From: Lachnospiraceae bacterium
Lineage (GTDB): Bacteria > Bacillota > Clostridia > Lachnospirales > Lachnospiraceae
Direction: 5' to 3'
NCBI GenBank assembly: GCA_014804345.1
Contig: JAAUZZ010000023.1
Location: forward strand, 39,370-79,754
DNA: 40,385 bases
Both the position numbers and the translations under genes were made by a program. Position 1 is the first letter of the stretch; every line of letters starts with the position of its first letter. Shown here one piece after another: positions 19,237 through 27,814 of this stretch. The notes under the pieces are model-generated. The model was not told the DNA's origin and ran no database searches. It saw nothing but the letters and a program-made list of their open reading frames with translations.

Positions 19237-19355
19237 GTTTTCCACAAGCTTACAAGATATCCACAATATAATGTGTAAAAAAGTGCCTAAAATGGACTTA
19301 TACACTAAGTTACACACATTATCCACAGAAATGAACAGGTTTTCTTGTGGAAAAC
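19237..19355. other. Cluster of DnaA-box-like 9-mers bounded by a 12-bp inverted repeat
   Basis: TTTTCCACA (19238-19246), ATATCCACA (19257-19265), TTTTACACA (- strand, 19272-19280), TTATACACT (19298-19306), TTACACACA (19310-19318), TTATCCACA (19319-19327, perfect), TTTTCCACA (- strand, 19346-19354); outer repeat GTTTTCCACAAG / CTTGTGGAAAAC. Confidence 0.55.
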
Positions 19356-19467
19356 AGGCGATTAAAATCGAAAATTTGTTTTGTGCAAAAAGTCTATTTT
19401 TAATGTAAAAAAACAATAGAAAAAAGGAAAAGAAATGAAAAAACTCATTAATATATTCCAAAAAGAA

Positions 19468-19495
19468 TTGAAAAAATATACAGGTATGATATAAT
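19468..19495 (+). promoter_or_regulatory. Promoter of hpf
   Basis: TTGAAA, 16-nt spacer, TATAAT. Confidence 0.65.
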
Positions 19496-19531
19496 TGAGT
19501 TACAATTAAAAAACGAAGGGATGTGGGCATA

Positions 19532-20065
19532 ATGAAATTTATAATCAGCGGTAAAAACATCGACGTGACGCCCGGCTTGAAGTCGGCTGTTGAAGACAAA
19601 ATTGGCAAGCTTGAGAAATATTTTACGCCGGAAACAGAGGTACACGCGACGTTGAGCGTCGAGAAGGAGCGACAAAGGATAGAAGTCACGATCCCTGTTA
19701 AGGGAAATATCATTCGCTCGGAGCAGGTAAGCAATGATATGTATGTGTCAATAGACCTTGCGGCTGAAGTGATAGAGAGGCAGTTAAAGAAGTACAAAAA
19801 TAAGTTCCGTGCGGAGCAGCAGGCGGGGGCGGCAAGCTTAAGAACAGATTTCTTTGAAAAAGACAATGTCGAAGAGGAAGACGAAATTAAGATCGTTCGT
19901 TCCAAAAAGTTTGACATCAAGCCGATGTATGCGGAGGACGCATGTGTTCAGATGGAACTTTTGGGACATGACTTCTTTGTGTTCTGCAATGCGGAAACGG
20001 ATGAGGTAAACGTAGTTTATAAGAGAAAGGGCAGCACCTACGGTCTGATTGAACCCGAACATTGA
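19532..20065 (+). CDS. hpf: Ribosome hibernation promoting factor, long form
   Basis: MKFIISGKNIDVTPGLKSAVEDKIGKLEKYF...; C-terminal domain IVRSKKFDIKPMYAEDACVQMELLGHDFFVFCNAETDEVNVVYKRKGSTYGLIEPE. Confidence 0.95.
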   Translation: MKFIISGKNIDVTPGLKSAVEDKIGKLEKYFTPETEVHATLSVEKERQRIEVTIPVKGNIIRSEQVSNDMYVSIDLAAEVIERQLKKYKNKFRAEQQAGAASLRTDFFEKDNVEEEDEIKIVRSKKFDIKPMYAEDACVQMELLGHDFFVFCNAETDEVNVVYKRKGSTYGLIEPEH

Positions 20066-20088
20066 TGTCCGATAAGAATGATGGTAAG

Positions 20089-20121
20089 AAAAGAATATCG
20101 CATACGCGGTATTCTTTTTTG
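20089..20121 (+). terminator. Rho-independent terminator after hpf
   Basis: AAAAGAATATCGC-atac-GCGGTATTCTTTTTTG. Confidence 0.85.
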
Positions 20122-20169
20122 TTTTTTTCTTTCATATATTAGAGAGAAATCAGTGTAAATGGTGATATT

Positions 20170-21183
20170 GTGAAGAACAGGGTTTTTGCGTGTCTTGTAT
20201 TGGCGGTATTTGTACTGGCGGTGGGTATTTATTCCTATGAAAACTCCAAGGAGGGAATCTACACTGCACAGACGGGAGATAACATCAAATGGGTTGATTT
20301 TAATGTGCCTGCGGAGCTGTTGAACAAAGCATGTCTTTTGGATGTGGGAAGTTACGAGAATGAAACGCATCTTGACTGGATAACGCTGCTTGCCTACACG
20401 GCGGTAAGGGGCGGAGGCGAGTTTGGCAAAAAATCCGAAGGGTATCTGACGGAGGCAGCTGAAAAATTAAGCGCCAAGGAGGAAACAAAGGAGAGCTTTG
20501 CTGAGAAGTATCAGTACTTTCCCTATTATTATGATGCGTACAGCGCGGTGCTCGGCGGCATGATCGGTGAATATGAAATCGAGAACGAGAACGGGGAAAT
20601 GGAAAAAAAGTATGGGTTAAAGGCGTTTTCTCCGATTGCAAAAGGCTTTGATTATCAGGATTACGATGATTTTGGCGTATCAAGGTCGTTTGGCTATAAG
20701 AGGCAGCACTTGGGACATGACATGATGGGATTGATTGGAACTCCGATTATTGCCTGCGAATCGGGCTATGTGGAAGCTCTTGGATGGAATCGTTACGGCG
20801 GTTGGCGCATCGGTATCCGAAGCTTTGATAAAAAGAGATATTATTACTATGCGCACTTACGGCAGAACCGCCCTTATGCAGAGGGATTAAAGGAGGGCGA
20901 TTATGTATCGGCGGGTGATGTCATCGGGTATATGGGACATACCGGATACAGCGATACGGAGAATGTCAACAATATCGACGTGGTACATCTGCATGTGGGA
21001 CTAGAACTCATTTTCGACGAAGAGCGTCGTGAAAACGGAAATGAAATCTGGGTAGATTTCTATCAAATTGCGCGCTTTTTGCGTGCAAACAGAAGTGAGG
21101 CAGTGCGCGATGAAACAACGAAAGAATGGCATCGGAAATATGCATTTAGGGATTGCTTTTTTTTTAACAATGTGATAGAATGA
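20170..21183 (+). CDS. M23-family (LytM-like) metallopeptidase, membrane-anchored
   Basis: GTG start, N-terminal TM/signal; M23 pattern GHDMMGLIGTPIIACESGYVEALGWN..., YYYAHLRQ, GDVIGYMGHTG, VVHLHVGLEL (HxH). Confidence 0.85.
   Translation: MKNRVFACLVLAVFVLAVGIYSYENSKEGIYTAQTGDNIKWVDFNVPAELLNKACLLDVGSYENETHLDWITLLAYTAVRGGGEFGKKSEGYLTEAAEKLSAKEETKESFAEKYQYFPYYYDAYSAVLGGMIGEYEIENENGEMEKKYGLKAFSPIAKGFDYQDYDDFGVSRSFGYKRQHLGHDMMGLIGTPIIACESGYVEALGWNRYGGWRIGIRSFDKKRYYYYAHLRQNRPYAEGLKEGDYVSAGDVIGYMGHTGYSDTENVNNIDVVHLHVGLELIFDEERRENGNEIWVDFYQIARFLRANRSEAVRDETTKEWHRKYAFRDCFFFNNVIE
21153..21181 (+). promoter_or_regulatory. Promoter candidate for the thl-etfA operon, inside the 3' end of the M23 CDS
   Basis: TTGCTT, 17-nt spacer, TAGAAT. 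Confidence 0.5.
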
Positions 21184-21192
21184 AAACGATGA

Positions 21193-21210
21193 TTGTGATA
21201 AAAATAACAA
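21193..21210 (+). promoter_or_regulatory. Candidate Rex operator upstream of thl
   Basis: TTGTGATAAAAATAACAA (inverted repeat GATTGT/ACAATC); 11 of 14 defined positions of TTGTTAA-N4-TTAACAA. Confidence 0.5.
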
Positions 21211-21265
21211 TCAAAATGCTATGTTTCTAAAAGGAATAACAGTGATCAAAATGGAGGAAAAGACA

Positions 21266-22450
21266 ATGGCAAAGAAAATCGTATTAGCAGGCGCATGCCG
21301 TACTGCAATCGGCACTATGGGCGGTTCGCTCAGCACGACACCCGTAGCAGAGTTGGGATCTATCGTAATCAAGGAGGCCTTAAACAGAGCAGGAGTTGCT
21401 CCCGAAAAAGTAGACCATGTGTACATGGGATGCGTTATTCAGGCAGGACAGGGACAGAACGTTGCTCGTCAGTCAGCGATCAAGGCAGGTCTTCCGATTG
21501 AAACACCTGCTGTCACAATTAACGTAGTGTGCGGTTCCGGTCTGAACTGCGTAAACATGGCTGCACAGATGATTCTGGCAGGCGATGCGGATATCGTAGT
21601 GGCAGGCGGTATGGAAAACATGTCTATGGCTCCGTTTGCACTTCCCAATGCCCGTTTCGGTTACAGAATGAACAACGGTACATTGGTAGATACAATGGTA
21701 AACGATGCGCTTTGGGACGCATTTAATAATTACCATATGATTCAGACAGCAGACAACATCTGCGACGAGTGGAAAATCACAAGAGAAGAGCTTGACGAGT
21801 TTGCGTTAAAGAGCCAGCAGAAGGCTGAGGCAGCTCAGAAGTCGGGCGCATTTGATAAGGAAATCGTTCCTGTTATGGTTAAAAAGAAGAAAGAGACAAT
21901 CGAGTTTAAGGTAGACGAGGGACCAAGAGCGGGCTCTACAATGGAAGCGCTTGCAAAACTTCGTCCGATCAACAAGGATAAGTATGTGACTGCAGGAAAC
22001 GCATCAGGCATTAATGACGGCGCAGCGGCAATCGTGGTTATGAGCGAAGAGAAGGCAAAAGAATTGGGCGTAAAGCCGATGGCTGAGTGGGTTGCAGGTG
22101 CACTTGCAGGCGTAAGACCTGAGGTTATGGGTATTGGTCCTGTAGCATCTACAAAGAAAGTGCTTGCAAAGACAGGTATGAAGATTGAGGACTTTGACAT
22201 CATCGAGGCAAACGAGGCATTCGCGGCACAGTCGATTGCAGTTGGAAGAGATTTGGGTATTGATGTGGACAAACAGCTCAACCCTAATGGCGGAGCAATC
22301 GCATTGGGACATCCTGTAGGAGCGTCAGGCTGCCGTATTTTGGTAACGCTTCTTCACGAGATGGAGGCAAAGGGCGCAAAGACAGGTCTTGCGACACTTT
22401 GTATCGGCGGCGGTATGGGCTGCTCTACAGTCGTAAAAAAATATGAATAA
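21266..22450 (+). CDS. thl: Acetyl-CoA C-acetyltransferase (thiolase)
   Basis: VLAGACRTAIGTMGGSL, NVVCGSGLNCV, GGMENMS, GHPVGASGCRI, CIGGGMG; start at 21266 after ggagg. Confidence 0.95.
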   Translation: MAKKIVLAGACRTAIGTMGGSLSTTPVAELGSIVIKEALNRAGVAPEKVDHVYMGCVIQAGQGQNVARQSAIKAGLPIETPAVTINVVCGSGLNCVNMAAQMILAGDADIVVAGGMENMSMAPFALPNARFGYRMNNGTLVDTMVNDALWDAFNNYHMIQTADNICDEWKITREELDEFALKSQQKAEAAQKSGAFDKEIVPVMVKKKKETIEFKVDEGPRAGSTMEALAKLRPINKDKYVTAGNASGINDGAAAIVVMSEEKAKELGVKPMAEWVAGALAGVRPEVMGIGPVASTKKVLAKTGMKIEDFDIIEANEAFAAQSIAVGRDLGIDVDKQLNPNGGAIALGHPVGASGCRILVTLLHEMEAKGAKTGLATLCIGGGMGCSTVVKKYE

Positions 22451-22461
22451 GGAGAGCAATC

Positions 22462-23247
22462 ATGGAATTTATATTATATGAAGTAAACGGTGCGGTCGGT
22501 AAGATCACGATCAACCGAGAGAAGGCTTTGAACGCATTGAATTCCCAGGTTTTAGAGGAGCTTGACGCGACACTTGACGCAGTTAATCTTGATGAGGTTC
22601 GCTGCCTGATCTTAACGGGCGCGGGCGCAAAATCTTTTGTTGCGGGCGCGGATATCGGAGAGATGAGCACACTCACAAAGGCAGAGGGCGAAGCATTCGG
22701 CAAGAAGGGAAATGATGTGTTCCGTAAGCTTGAAGTATTCCCAATTCCGGTGATTGCGGCAGTAAACGGCTTTGCACTTGGCGGCGGCTGTGAGCTTGCG
22801 ATGAGCTGTGATATCAGAATCTGTGCAGACAACGCCGTTTTTGGTCAGCCTGAAGTGGGACTTGGCATCACGCCGGGATTTGGCGGCACACAGAGGCTTG
22901 CGCGTCTGGTAGGCGCAGGCATGGCAAAGCAGATGATCTACACGGCAAGAAATATCAAGGCGGACGAGGCATATCGTATCGGTCTTGTCAATGCGGTTTA
23001 TCCGGCGGACGAGTTAATGGCACAGGCTGAGAAAATGGCTTCCGGTATCGCAAAGAATGCGCCGATTGCTGTTCGCAACTGCAAGAAGGCAATTAACGAG
23101 GGTCTTGATGTAGATATGGACAAGGCAATCGTGATTGAGGAGAAGCTGTTCGGTGACTGTTTCGAAACAGAGGATCAGAAATACGGAATGGCATTTTTCC
23201 TTGACAAGAATAAGGAAAAAGTAAAAGAACCGTTTAAGAATTGCTAG
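22462..23247 (+). CDS. crt: 3-hydroxybutyryl-CoA dehydratase (crotonase)
   Basis: Enoyl-CoA hydratase fold: SFVAGADIGEM, VNGFALGGGCELAMSCDIRIC, FGQPEVGLGITPGFGGTQRL. Confidence 0.94.
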   Translation: MEFILYEVNGAVGKITINREKALNALNSQVLEELDATLDAVNLDEVRCLILTGAGAKSFVAGADIGEMSTLTKAEGEAFGKKGNDVFRKLEVFPIPVIAAVNGFALGGGCELAMSCDIRICADNAVFGQPEVGLGITPGFGGTQRLARLVGAGMAKQMIYTARNIKADEAYRIGLVNAVYPADELMAQAEKMASGIAKNAPIAVRNCKKAINEGLDVDMDKAIVIEEKLFGDCFETEDQKYGMAFFLDKNKEKVKEPFKNC

Positions 23248-23263
23248 GAGGCAAAAGATAGAT

Positions 23264-23494
23264 ATGGAAGTGGAAGCAACATCGTATTTTATAGGCGTTA
23301 TTATCGGCGCATTGTTGGTAGGCGGTATTCTAGGTTTGATACCATTTTTTATAGCGAAAAAGAAAGACTTTACAGTGATGGGAGTAGTCTGTCTTATTTT
23401 GTGTATCGTGGCAGGCTTTATTGGAGGAATTTTAGTTGCTGCGCCAGTCTGCCTGATATCTGTAATAGTGATATTAATAAGAAGTAAGATGTAG
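23264..23494 (+). CDS. Small 76-aa two-TM membrane protein of unknown function within the butyrate operon
   Basis: RBS taggagg; MEVEATSYFIGVIIGALLVGGILGLIPFFIAKKKDFTVMGVVCLILCIVAGFIGGILVAAPVCLISVIVILIRSKM. Confidence 0.7.
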   Translation: MEVEATSYFIGVIIGALLVGGILGLIPFFIAKKKDFTVMGVVCLILCIVAGFIGGILVAAPVCLISVIVILIRSKM

Positions 23495-23519
23495 TGAAAG
23501 ATAAAAAGGAGGATTTACA

Positions 23520-24362
23520 ATGAAAGTAGGTATTATCGGTGCGGGAACCATGGGTTCCGGAATTGCACAGGCTTTTGCGATGACAGACGGATATGAGGTT
23601 TGTTTATGCGACATCAAGCAGGAGTTTGCAGACGGCGGAAAGGCTAAGATTTTAAAGAATTTGAACTTCCTTGTAAGCAAGGAAAAAATCACACAGGACA
23701 AGGCAGATGCGATTGCAGCAAAAATTGCGACCGGATTAAAAGATATCTGTACAGACTGCGACCTTGTGATTGAGGTTGCTCCCGAGAAAATGGAAATTAA
23801 GAAGACAACCTTTGAGGAATTGCAGAAGATTGTAAAGCCCGAATGTATTTTCGCAACCAATACATCATCCCTTTCGATTACGGAAATGGGTGCAGGACTT
23901 GATCGTCCTCTGATCGGTATGCACTTCTTCAATCCGGCAGACAGAATGAAGCTTGTTGAGGTTATTGCGGGCGCAAATACACCGGCTGACTTGGTGGAGA
24001 AGATTAAGGGCATTGCAGCGGAAATCGGCAAGACTCCCGTAGAGGTAAACGAGGCAGCGGGATTTGTTGTAAACAGAATTTTGATCCCGATGATCAATGA
24101 GGCGATTAACGTATACGCAGCGGGCGTTGCAAGCGTTGCGGATATTGATGTGGCAATGCAGCTTGGCGCAAATCACCCGATGGGACCTTTGGCGCTCGGT
24201 GATTACATCGGACTGGATATCGTGCTTGCGATCATGGAGGTTATCTACGCGGAAACAGGCGACTCAAAGTATGCGCCTTCTCCGCTTCTTAGAAAGATGG
24301 TACGTGCAGGAAAGCTCGGCAAGAAGACAGGCGTAGGATTCTATGATTATTCAAAGAAATAA
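23520..24362 (+). CDS. hbd: 3-hydroxybutyryl-CoA dehydrogenase
   Basis: MKVGIIGAGTMGSGIAQAFA, ATNTSSLSITEM, GMHFFNPADRMKLVEVI, NRILIPMINEA. Confidence 0.96.
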   Translation: MKVGIIGAGTMGSGIAQAFAMTDGYEVCLCDIKQEFADGGKAKILKNLNFLVSKEKITQDKADAIAAKIATGLKDICTDCDLVIEVAPEKMEIKKTTFEELQKIVKPECIFATNTSSLSITEMGAGLDRPLIGMHFFNPADRMKLVEVIAGANTPADLVEKIKGIAAEIGKTPVEVNEAAGFVVNRILIPMINEAINVYAAGVASVADIDVAMQLGANHPMGPLALGDYIGLDIVLAIMEVIYAETGDSKYAPSPLLRKMVRAGKLGKKTGVGFYDYSKK

Positions 24363-24427
24363 GCGTAAAGAGAATAGCATAAAGAGAATTAGCAGGATTT
24401 ATCAAATAAAAATGGAGGATTAGTAAC

Positions 24428-25594
24428 ATGGATTTTACATTAAGTAAAGAGCATGAAATGGCGCGCTCTCTGTTTAGAGAGTTCGCAGAGAAAGAGGTAA
24501 AGCCTCTTGCAATCGAAGTAGACGAAACAGAGGAGTTTCCGAAAGAAACCGTTGCAAAAATGGCAAAGGCAGGCTTTATGGGAATTCCCATTCCGAAGGA
24601 ATACGGCGGACAGGGCTGTGATGTTTTAACATATGCAATCTGCGTTGAGGAACTTGCGAAAGTCTGCGGTACGACAGCAGTTATCGTATCCGCTCATACG
24701 TCACTTTGTTGTGACCCGATTCTCACATACGGCACAGAGGAGCAGAAGCAGAAATATCTGCCCGATCTTGCAACCGGAAAGAAGATTGGCGCTTTTGGTC
24801 TTACAGAGCCCGGTGCAGGTACGGACGCACAGGGACAGCAGACCAAGGCTGTATTGGAAGGCGACGAGTGGGTATTGAACGGCTCCAAGATTTTCATCAC
24901 AAACGGTAAAGAAGCTGACATCTATGTCATTTTTGCAATTACGGGCATGATTGAAAAGCGCGGCAGAATGACAAAGGAAATTACGTCATTCATTGTAGAG
25001 AAAGGAACACCCGGTTTCTCATTCGGTACAAAGGAGAAGAAGATGGGTATCCGCGGTTCGTCAACCTATGAGTTGATCTTTACGGACTGCCGTATCCCGA
25101 AGGAAAATATGCTCGGTCAGCAGGGCAAGGGCTTTGGTATCGCAATGCATACGCTTGACGGCGGACGTATCGGTATCGCTGCACAGGCGCTCGGTATCGG
25201 CGAAGGCGCATTGGAGAGAACAATCGCTTATGTTCAGGAAAGAAAACAGTTTGGACGTGCAATCGGAGCATTCCAGAATACACAGTTCCAGCTTGCAGAT
25301 ATGGCAACAAAGGCACAGGCTGCACAGTATATGGTATACAAGGCAGCATGTACAAAAGACCAGTACACGAAGGATCACAAGACCTCTTATAACGTAGAGG
25401 CGGCTATGGCAAAGCTTTACGCGGCAGAGATGGCAATGGAAGTAACCACAAAGGCAGTACAGCTCCACGGCGGATACGGTTATACAAGAGAGTATGAAGT
25501 AGAGCGTATGATGAGAGATGCGAAGATTACGGAAATCTACGAAGGAACCAGCGAAGTTCAAAGAATGGTTATATCCGCGAGCCTGTTAAAGTAG
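24428..25594 (+). CDS. bcd: Butyryl-CoA dehydrogenase
   Basis: Acyl-CoA dehydrogenase family: FGLTEPGAGTDAQGQQT, GSKIFITNG, RKQFGRAIGAFQNTQFQLADMAT, LHGGYGYTREYEVERMMRDAKITEIYEGTSEVQRMVI. Confidence 0.96.
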   Translation: MDFTLSKEHEMARSLFREFAEKEVKPLAIEVDETEEFPKETVAKMAKAGFMGIPIPKEYGGQGCDVLTYAICVEELAKVCGTTAVIVSAHTSLCCDPILTYGTEEQKQKYLPDLATGKKIGAFGLTEPGAGTDAQGQQTKAVLEGDEWVLNGSKIFITNGKEADIYVIFAITGMIEKRGRMTKEITSFIVEKGTPGFSFGTKEKKMGIRGSSTYELIFTDCRIPKENMLGQQGKGFGIAMHTLDGGRIGIAAQALGIGEGALERTIAYVQERKQFGRAIGAFQNTQFQLADMATKAQAAQYMVYKAACTKDQYTKDHKTSYNVEAAMAKLYAAEMAMEVTTKAVQLHGGYGYTREYEVERMMRDAKITEIYEGTSEVQRMVISASLLK

Positions 25595-25718
25595 AAATGT
25601 GCGGACTTTGAAAGCAGACAATTTTCCTGCTTGCAGGAAAAATTGGCTGGTTTTAAATCAAGAGCGCGTTGGTGCGCAACGCGCGAACGAGGAAACGAAG
25701 TTTCCGAGTGCACATTTC
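25594..25718. repeat. Multi-hairpin intercistronic element between bcd and etfB
   Basis: Closing repeat GAAATGTGC/GCACATTTC enclosing three hairpins: CAATTTTCCTG-CTTG-CAGGAAAAATTG, GCGCGTTG/CAACGCGC, GGAAAC-gaa-GTTTCC. Confidence 0.65.
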
Positions 25719-25765
25719 GGATGAACTGAAATCATTATAATTATAAAAATATAAGGAGAATAAAC

Positions 25766-26548
25766 ATGAAAGTTGTAGTATGTGTAAAACAGGTACCTGA
25801 TACAAAGGGTGGCGTAAAGTTTAATCCTGACGGTACACTTGATAGAGCAGCTATGCTGACAATCATGAATCCTGATGACAAGGCAGGTCTTGAGGCAGCA
25901 TTGCGATTAAAGGATCAGTACGGCGCAGAGGTAACAGTTGTTACAATGGGACTTCCCAAGGCGGAGGAAGTGCTTCGTGAGGCTCTTGCAATGGGTGCGG
26001 ACAAGGGTATCCTTGTAACGGACAGAGTGCTCGGTGGAGCGGATACATGGGCTACTTCACAGACACTTGCGGGAGCAATCAGAAATTTGGATTATGACCT
26101 CATTATCACAGGCCGTCAGGCAATCGACGGTGATACGGCACAGGTTGGACCGCAGATTTCAGAGCACCTTGGCATTCCTGTAATCTCATATGCACAGAAC
26201 ATTAAGATTGAGGGCGACAGTGTTGTCGTTGAGCGTCAGTATGATGACAGATATCATGTGTTAAAGGCAAAAATGCCTTGCTTGATCACTGCGCTTGCAG
26301 AGTTGAATGAGCCTCGTTATATGACTCCCGGCGGAATCTTTGATGCATACAAGTCAGAGATAACAACATGGGGCAGAGCAGACTTAAAAGATGTAGAAGA
26401 CTCAAATCTCGGATTAAAGGGTTCACCGACACAGATTGCGAGAGCATCCGATAAGGTTCGTAAGGGTCAGGGCGAGAAGGTAACGTTAGACGCTTCCGAG
26501 TCCGTAGAATACATCATGAACAAGTTAAAGGAAAAGCATGTTATTTAA
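25766..26548 (+). CDS. etfB: Electron transfer flavoprotein subunit beta
   Basis: MKVVVCVKQVPDTKGGVKFNPDGTLDR, ITGRQAIDGDTAQVGPQISEHLGIPVISYA. Confidence 0.95.
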   Translation: MKVVVCVKQVPDTKGGVKFNPDGTLDRAAMLTIMNPDDKAGLEAALRLKDQYGAEVTVVTMGLPKAEEVLREALAMGADKGILVTDRVLGGADTWATSQTLAGAIRNLDYDLIITGRQAIDGDTAQVGPQISEHLGIPVISYAQNIKIEGDSVVVERQYDDRYHVLKAKMPCLITALAELNEPRYMTPGGIFDAYKSEITTWGRADLKDVEDSNLGLKGSPTQIARASDKVRKGQGEKVTLDASESVEYIMNKLKEKHVI

Positions 26549-26563
26549 TAATGGAGGTTTATC

Positions 26564-27607
26564 ATGAATTTAGAAGAATATAAAGGTGTGTTTGTCTTCG
26601 CACAGCAAGTAGATAACAAGGTAAGCGGAATCGCGCTTGAGCTGATTGGCGAAGGAAAAAGACTGGCAGAGAAGTTATCAACAGAGGTAACGGCAGTATT
26701 GGTCGGAAGCGATGTAAAGGGCTTGGCAGACGAGCTTGCGGCTTACGGCGCAGATAAGGTAATCGTTGTAGATGATCCCGAATTAAAGGAATACAGAACA
26801 GAGCCTTACGCACATGCTTTGGCATCTGTCATCAACAAGTATAAGCCCGAGATTTTACTCGTAGGCGCTACGGCAATCGGACGTGATTTGGGTCCGAGAG
26901 TTTCTGCCAGAGTTCACACAGGACTGACGGCTGACTGTACATCCCTTGAGATCGGCGATTTCCCGATTAACCCGATCCCGGGCAAGGAGCAGAAACACAA
27001 TCAGCTTTTGATGACAAGACCTGCATTCGGCGGTAATACAATCGCTACGATTGCATGTCCTGATTTCAGACCGCAGATGGCAACGGTACGTCCCGGCGTT
27101 ATGCAGAAGCTTGAGAAGAAGGAAGGCGCAAAGGCTGTTATCGAGGAGTTTAATCCCGGATTTGCACCCGACAACAAGTATGTTGAGATTGTTGAGATTG
27201 TTAAGAATATCACAGACACAGTTGACATTATGGATGCTAAGATTTTGGTATCCGGCGGACGTGGTGTAGGAAGTCCTGAGAACTTCAAACTTTTGGATGA
27301 TTTGGCAGAGGCAATCGGCGGCACGGTAAGCTGCTCGCGTGCGGTAGTGGACGCAGGCTGGAAGAGCAAAGACCTGCAGGTTGGACAGACCGGTAAAACT
27401 GTTCGTCCTACGGTTTACTTTGCAATCGGTATTTCCGGCGCGATACAGCACTTGGCAGGTATGGAAGAATCGGACATCATTGTTGCAATCAACAAAGATG
27501 AAACAGCTCCGATCTTTGACGTAGCGGACTATGGCGTTGTAGGCGATCTGAATAAGATCGTACCGATGCTCACGGAGCAGATTAAGGCTGCGGTAGCAAG
27601 CAAGTAA
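26564..27607 (+). CDS. etfA: Electron transfer flavoprotein subunit alpha
   Basis: VGATAIGRDLGPRVSARVHTGLTADCT; C-terminal FAD motif VSGGRGVGSPENFKLLDDLAEAIGGTVSCSRAVVDAGW, ISGAIQHLAGM. Confidence 0.96.
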   Translation: MNLEEYKGVFVFAQQVDNKVSGIALELIGEGKRLAEKLSTEVTAVLVGSDVKGLADELAAYGADKVIVVDDPELKEYRTEPYAHALASVINKYKPEILLVGATAIGRDLGPRVSARVHTGLTADCTSLEIGDFPINPIPGKEQKHNQLLMTRPAFGGNTIATIACPDFRPQMATVRPGVMQKLEKKEGAKAVIEEFNPGFAPDNKYVEIVEIVKNITDTVDIMDAKILVSGGRGVGSPENFKLLDDLAEAIGGTVSCSRAVVDAGWKSKDLQVGQTGKTVRPTVYFAIGISGAIQHLAGMEESDIIVAINKDETAPIFDVADYGVVGDLNKIVPMLTEQIKAAVASK

Positions 27608-27635
27608 TAGAAAGCCGAAAAACACATTGACATAT

Positions 27636-27673
27636 AAAAGGCTCACAGCACAAGATGTGGTGTGAGCCTTTTT
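27636..27673 (+). terminator. Rho-independent terminator of the butyrate operon
   Basis: AAAAGGCTCACAgCAC-aagat-GTGgTGTGAGCCTTTTT. Confidence 0.85.
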
Positions 27674-27675
27674 AT

Positions 27676-27800
27676 TCAATAAGGCGACTCGCGAAGCGTG
27701 TCGATGTTTGATGCACACGCCGATGCAGAGGAAATATGCCACTAAAAGTGGCGCATCGGCGGCGCAACGAGTAGGGGAAAAGCTTCCCTACTCGAATTGA
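27676..27800. repeat. Multi-hairpin intergenic element
   Basis: CGAC-t-CGC-gaa-GCG-t-GTCG (27685-27703); CGCCGATGC/GCATCGGCG (27718-27761) with inner GCCACT-aaa-AGTGGC; CGAGTAGGG/CCCTACTCG (27768-27794); weak closing repeat TCAAT/ATTGA. Confidence 0.6.
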
Positions 27801-27814
27801 TAAAATCTTTTAGA

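Noticed and set aside
19237-19500. Calling the DnaA-box cluster the chromosomal oriC
   Set aside because: No dnaA, dnaN, recF, gyrB or rpmH neighbours; kept only as a DnaA-box-rich locus
21835-22281. 148-aa minus-strand ORF opposite thl
   Set aside because: Antisense shadow of the thiolase gene; no domain
26855-27742. 295-aa minus-strand ORF opposite etfA
   Set aside because: Exact antisense shadow of a well-supported gene; cysteine/arginine-rich composition without recognisable domain
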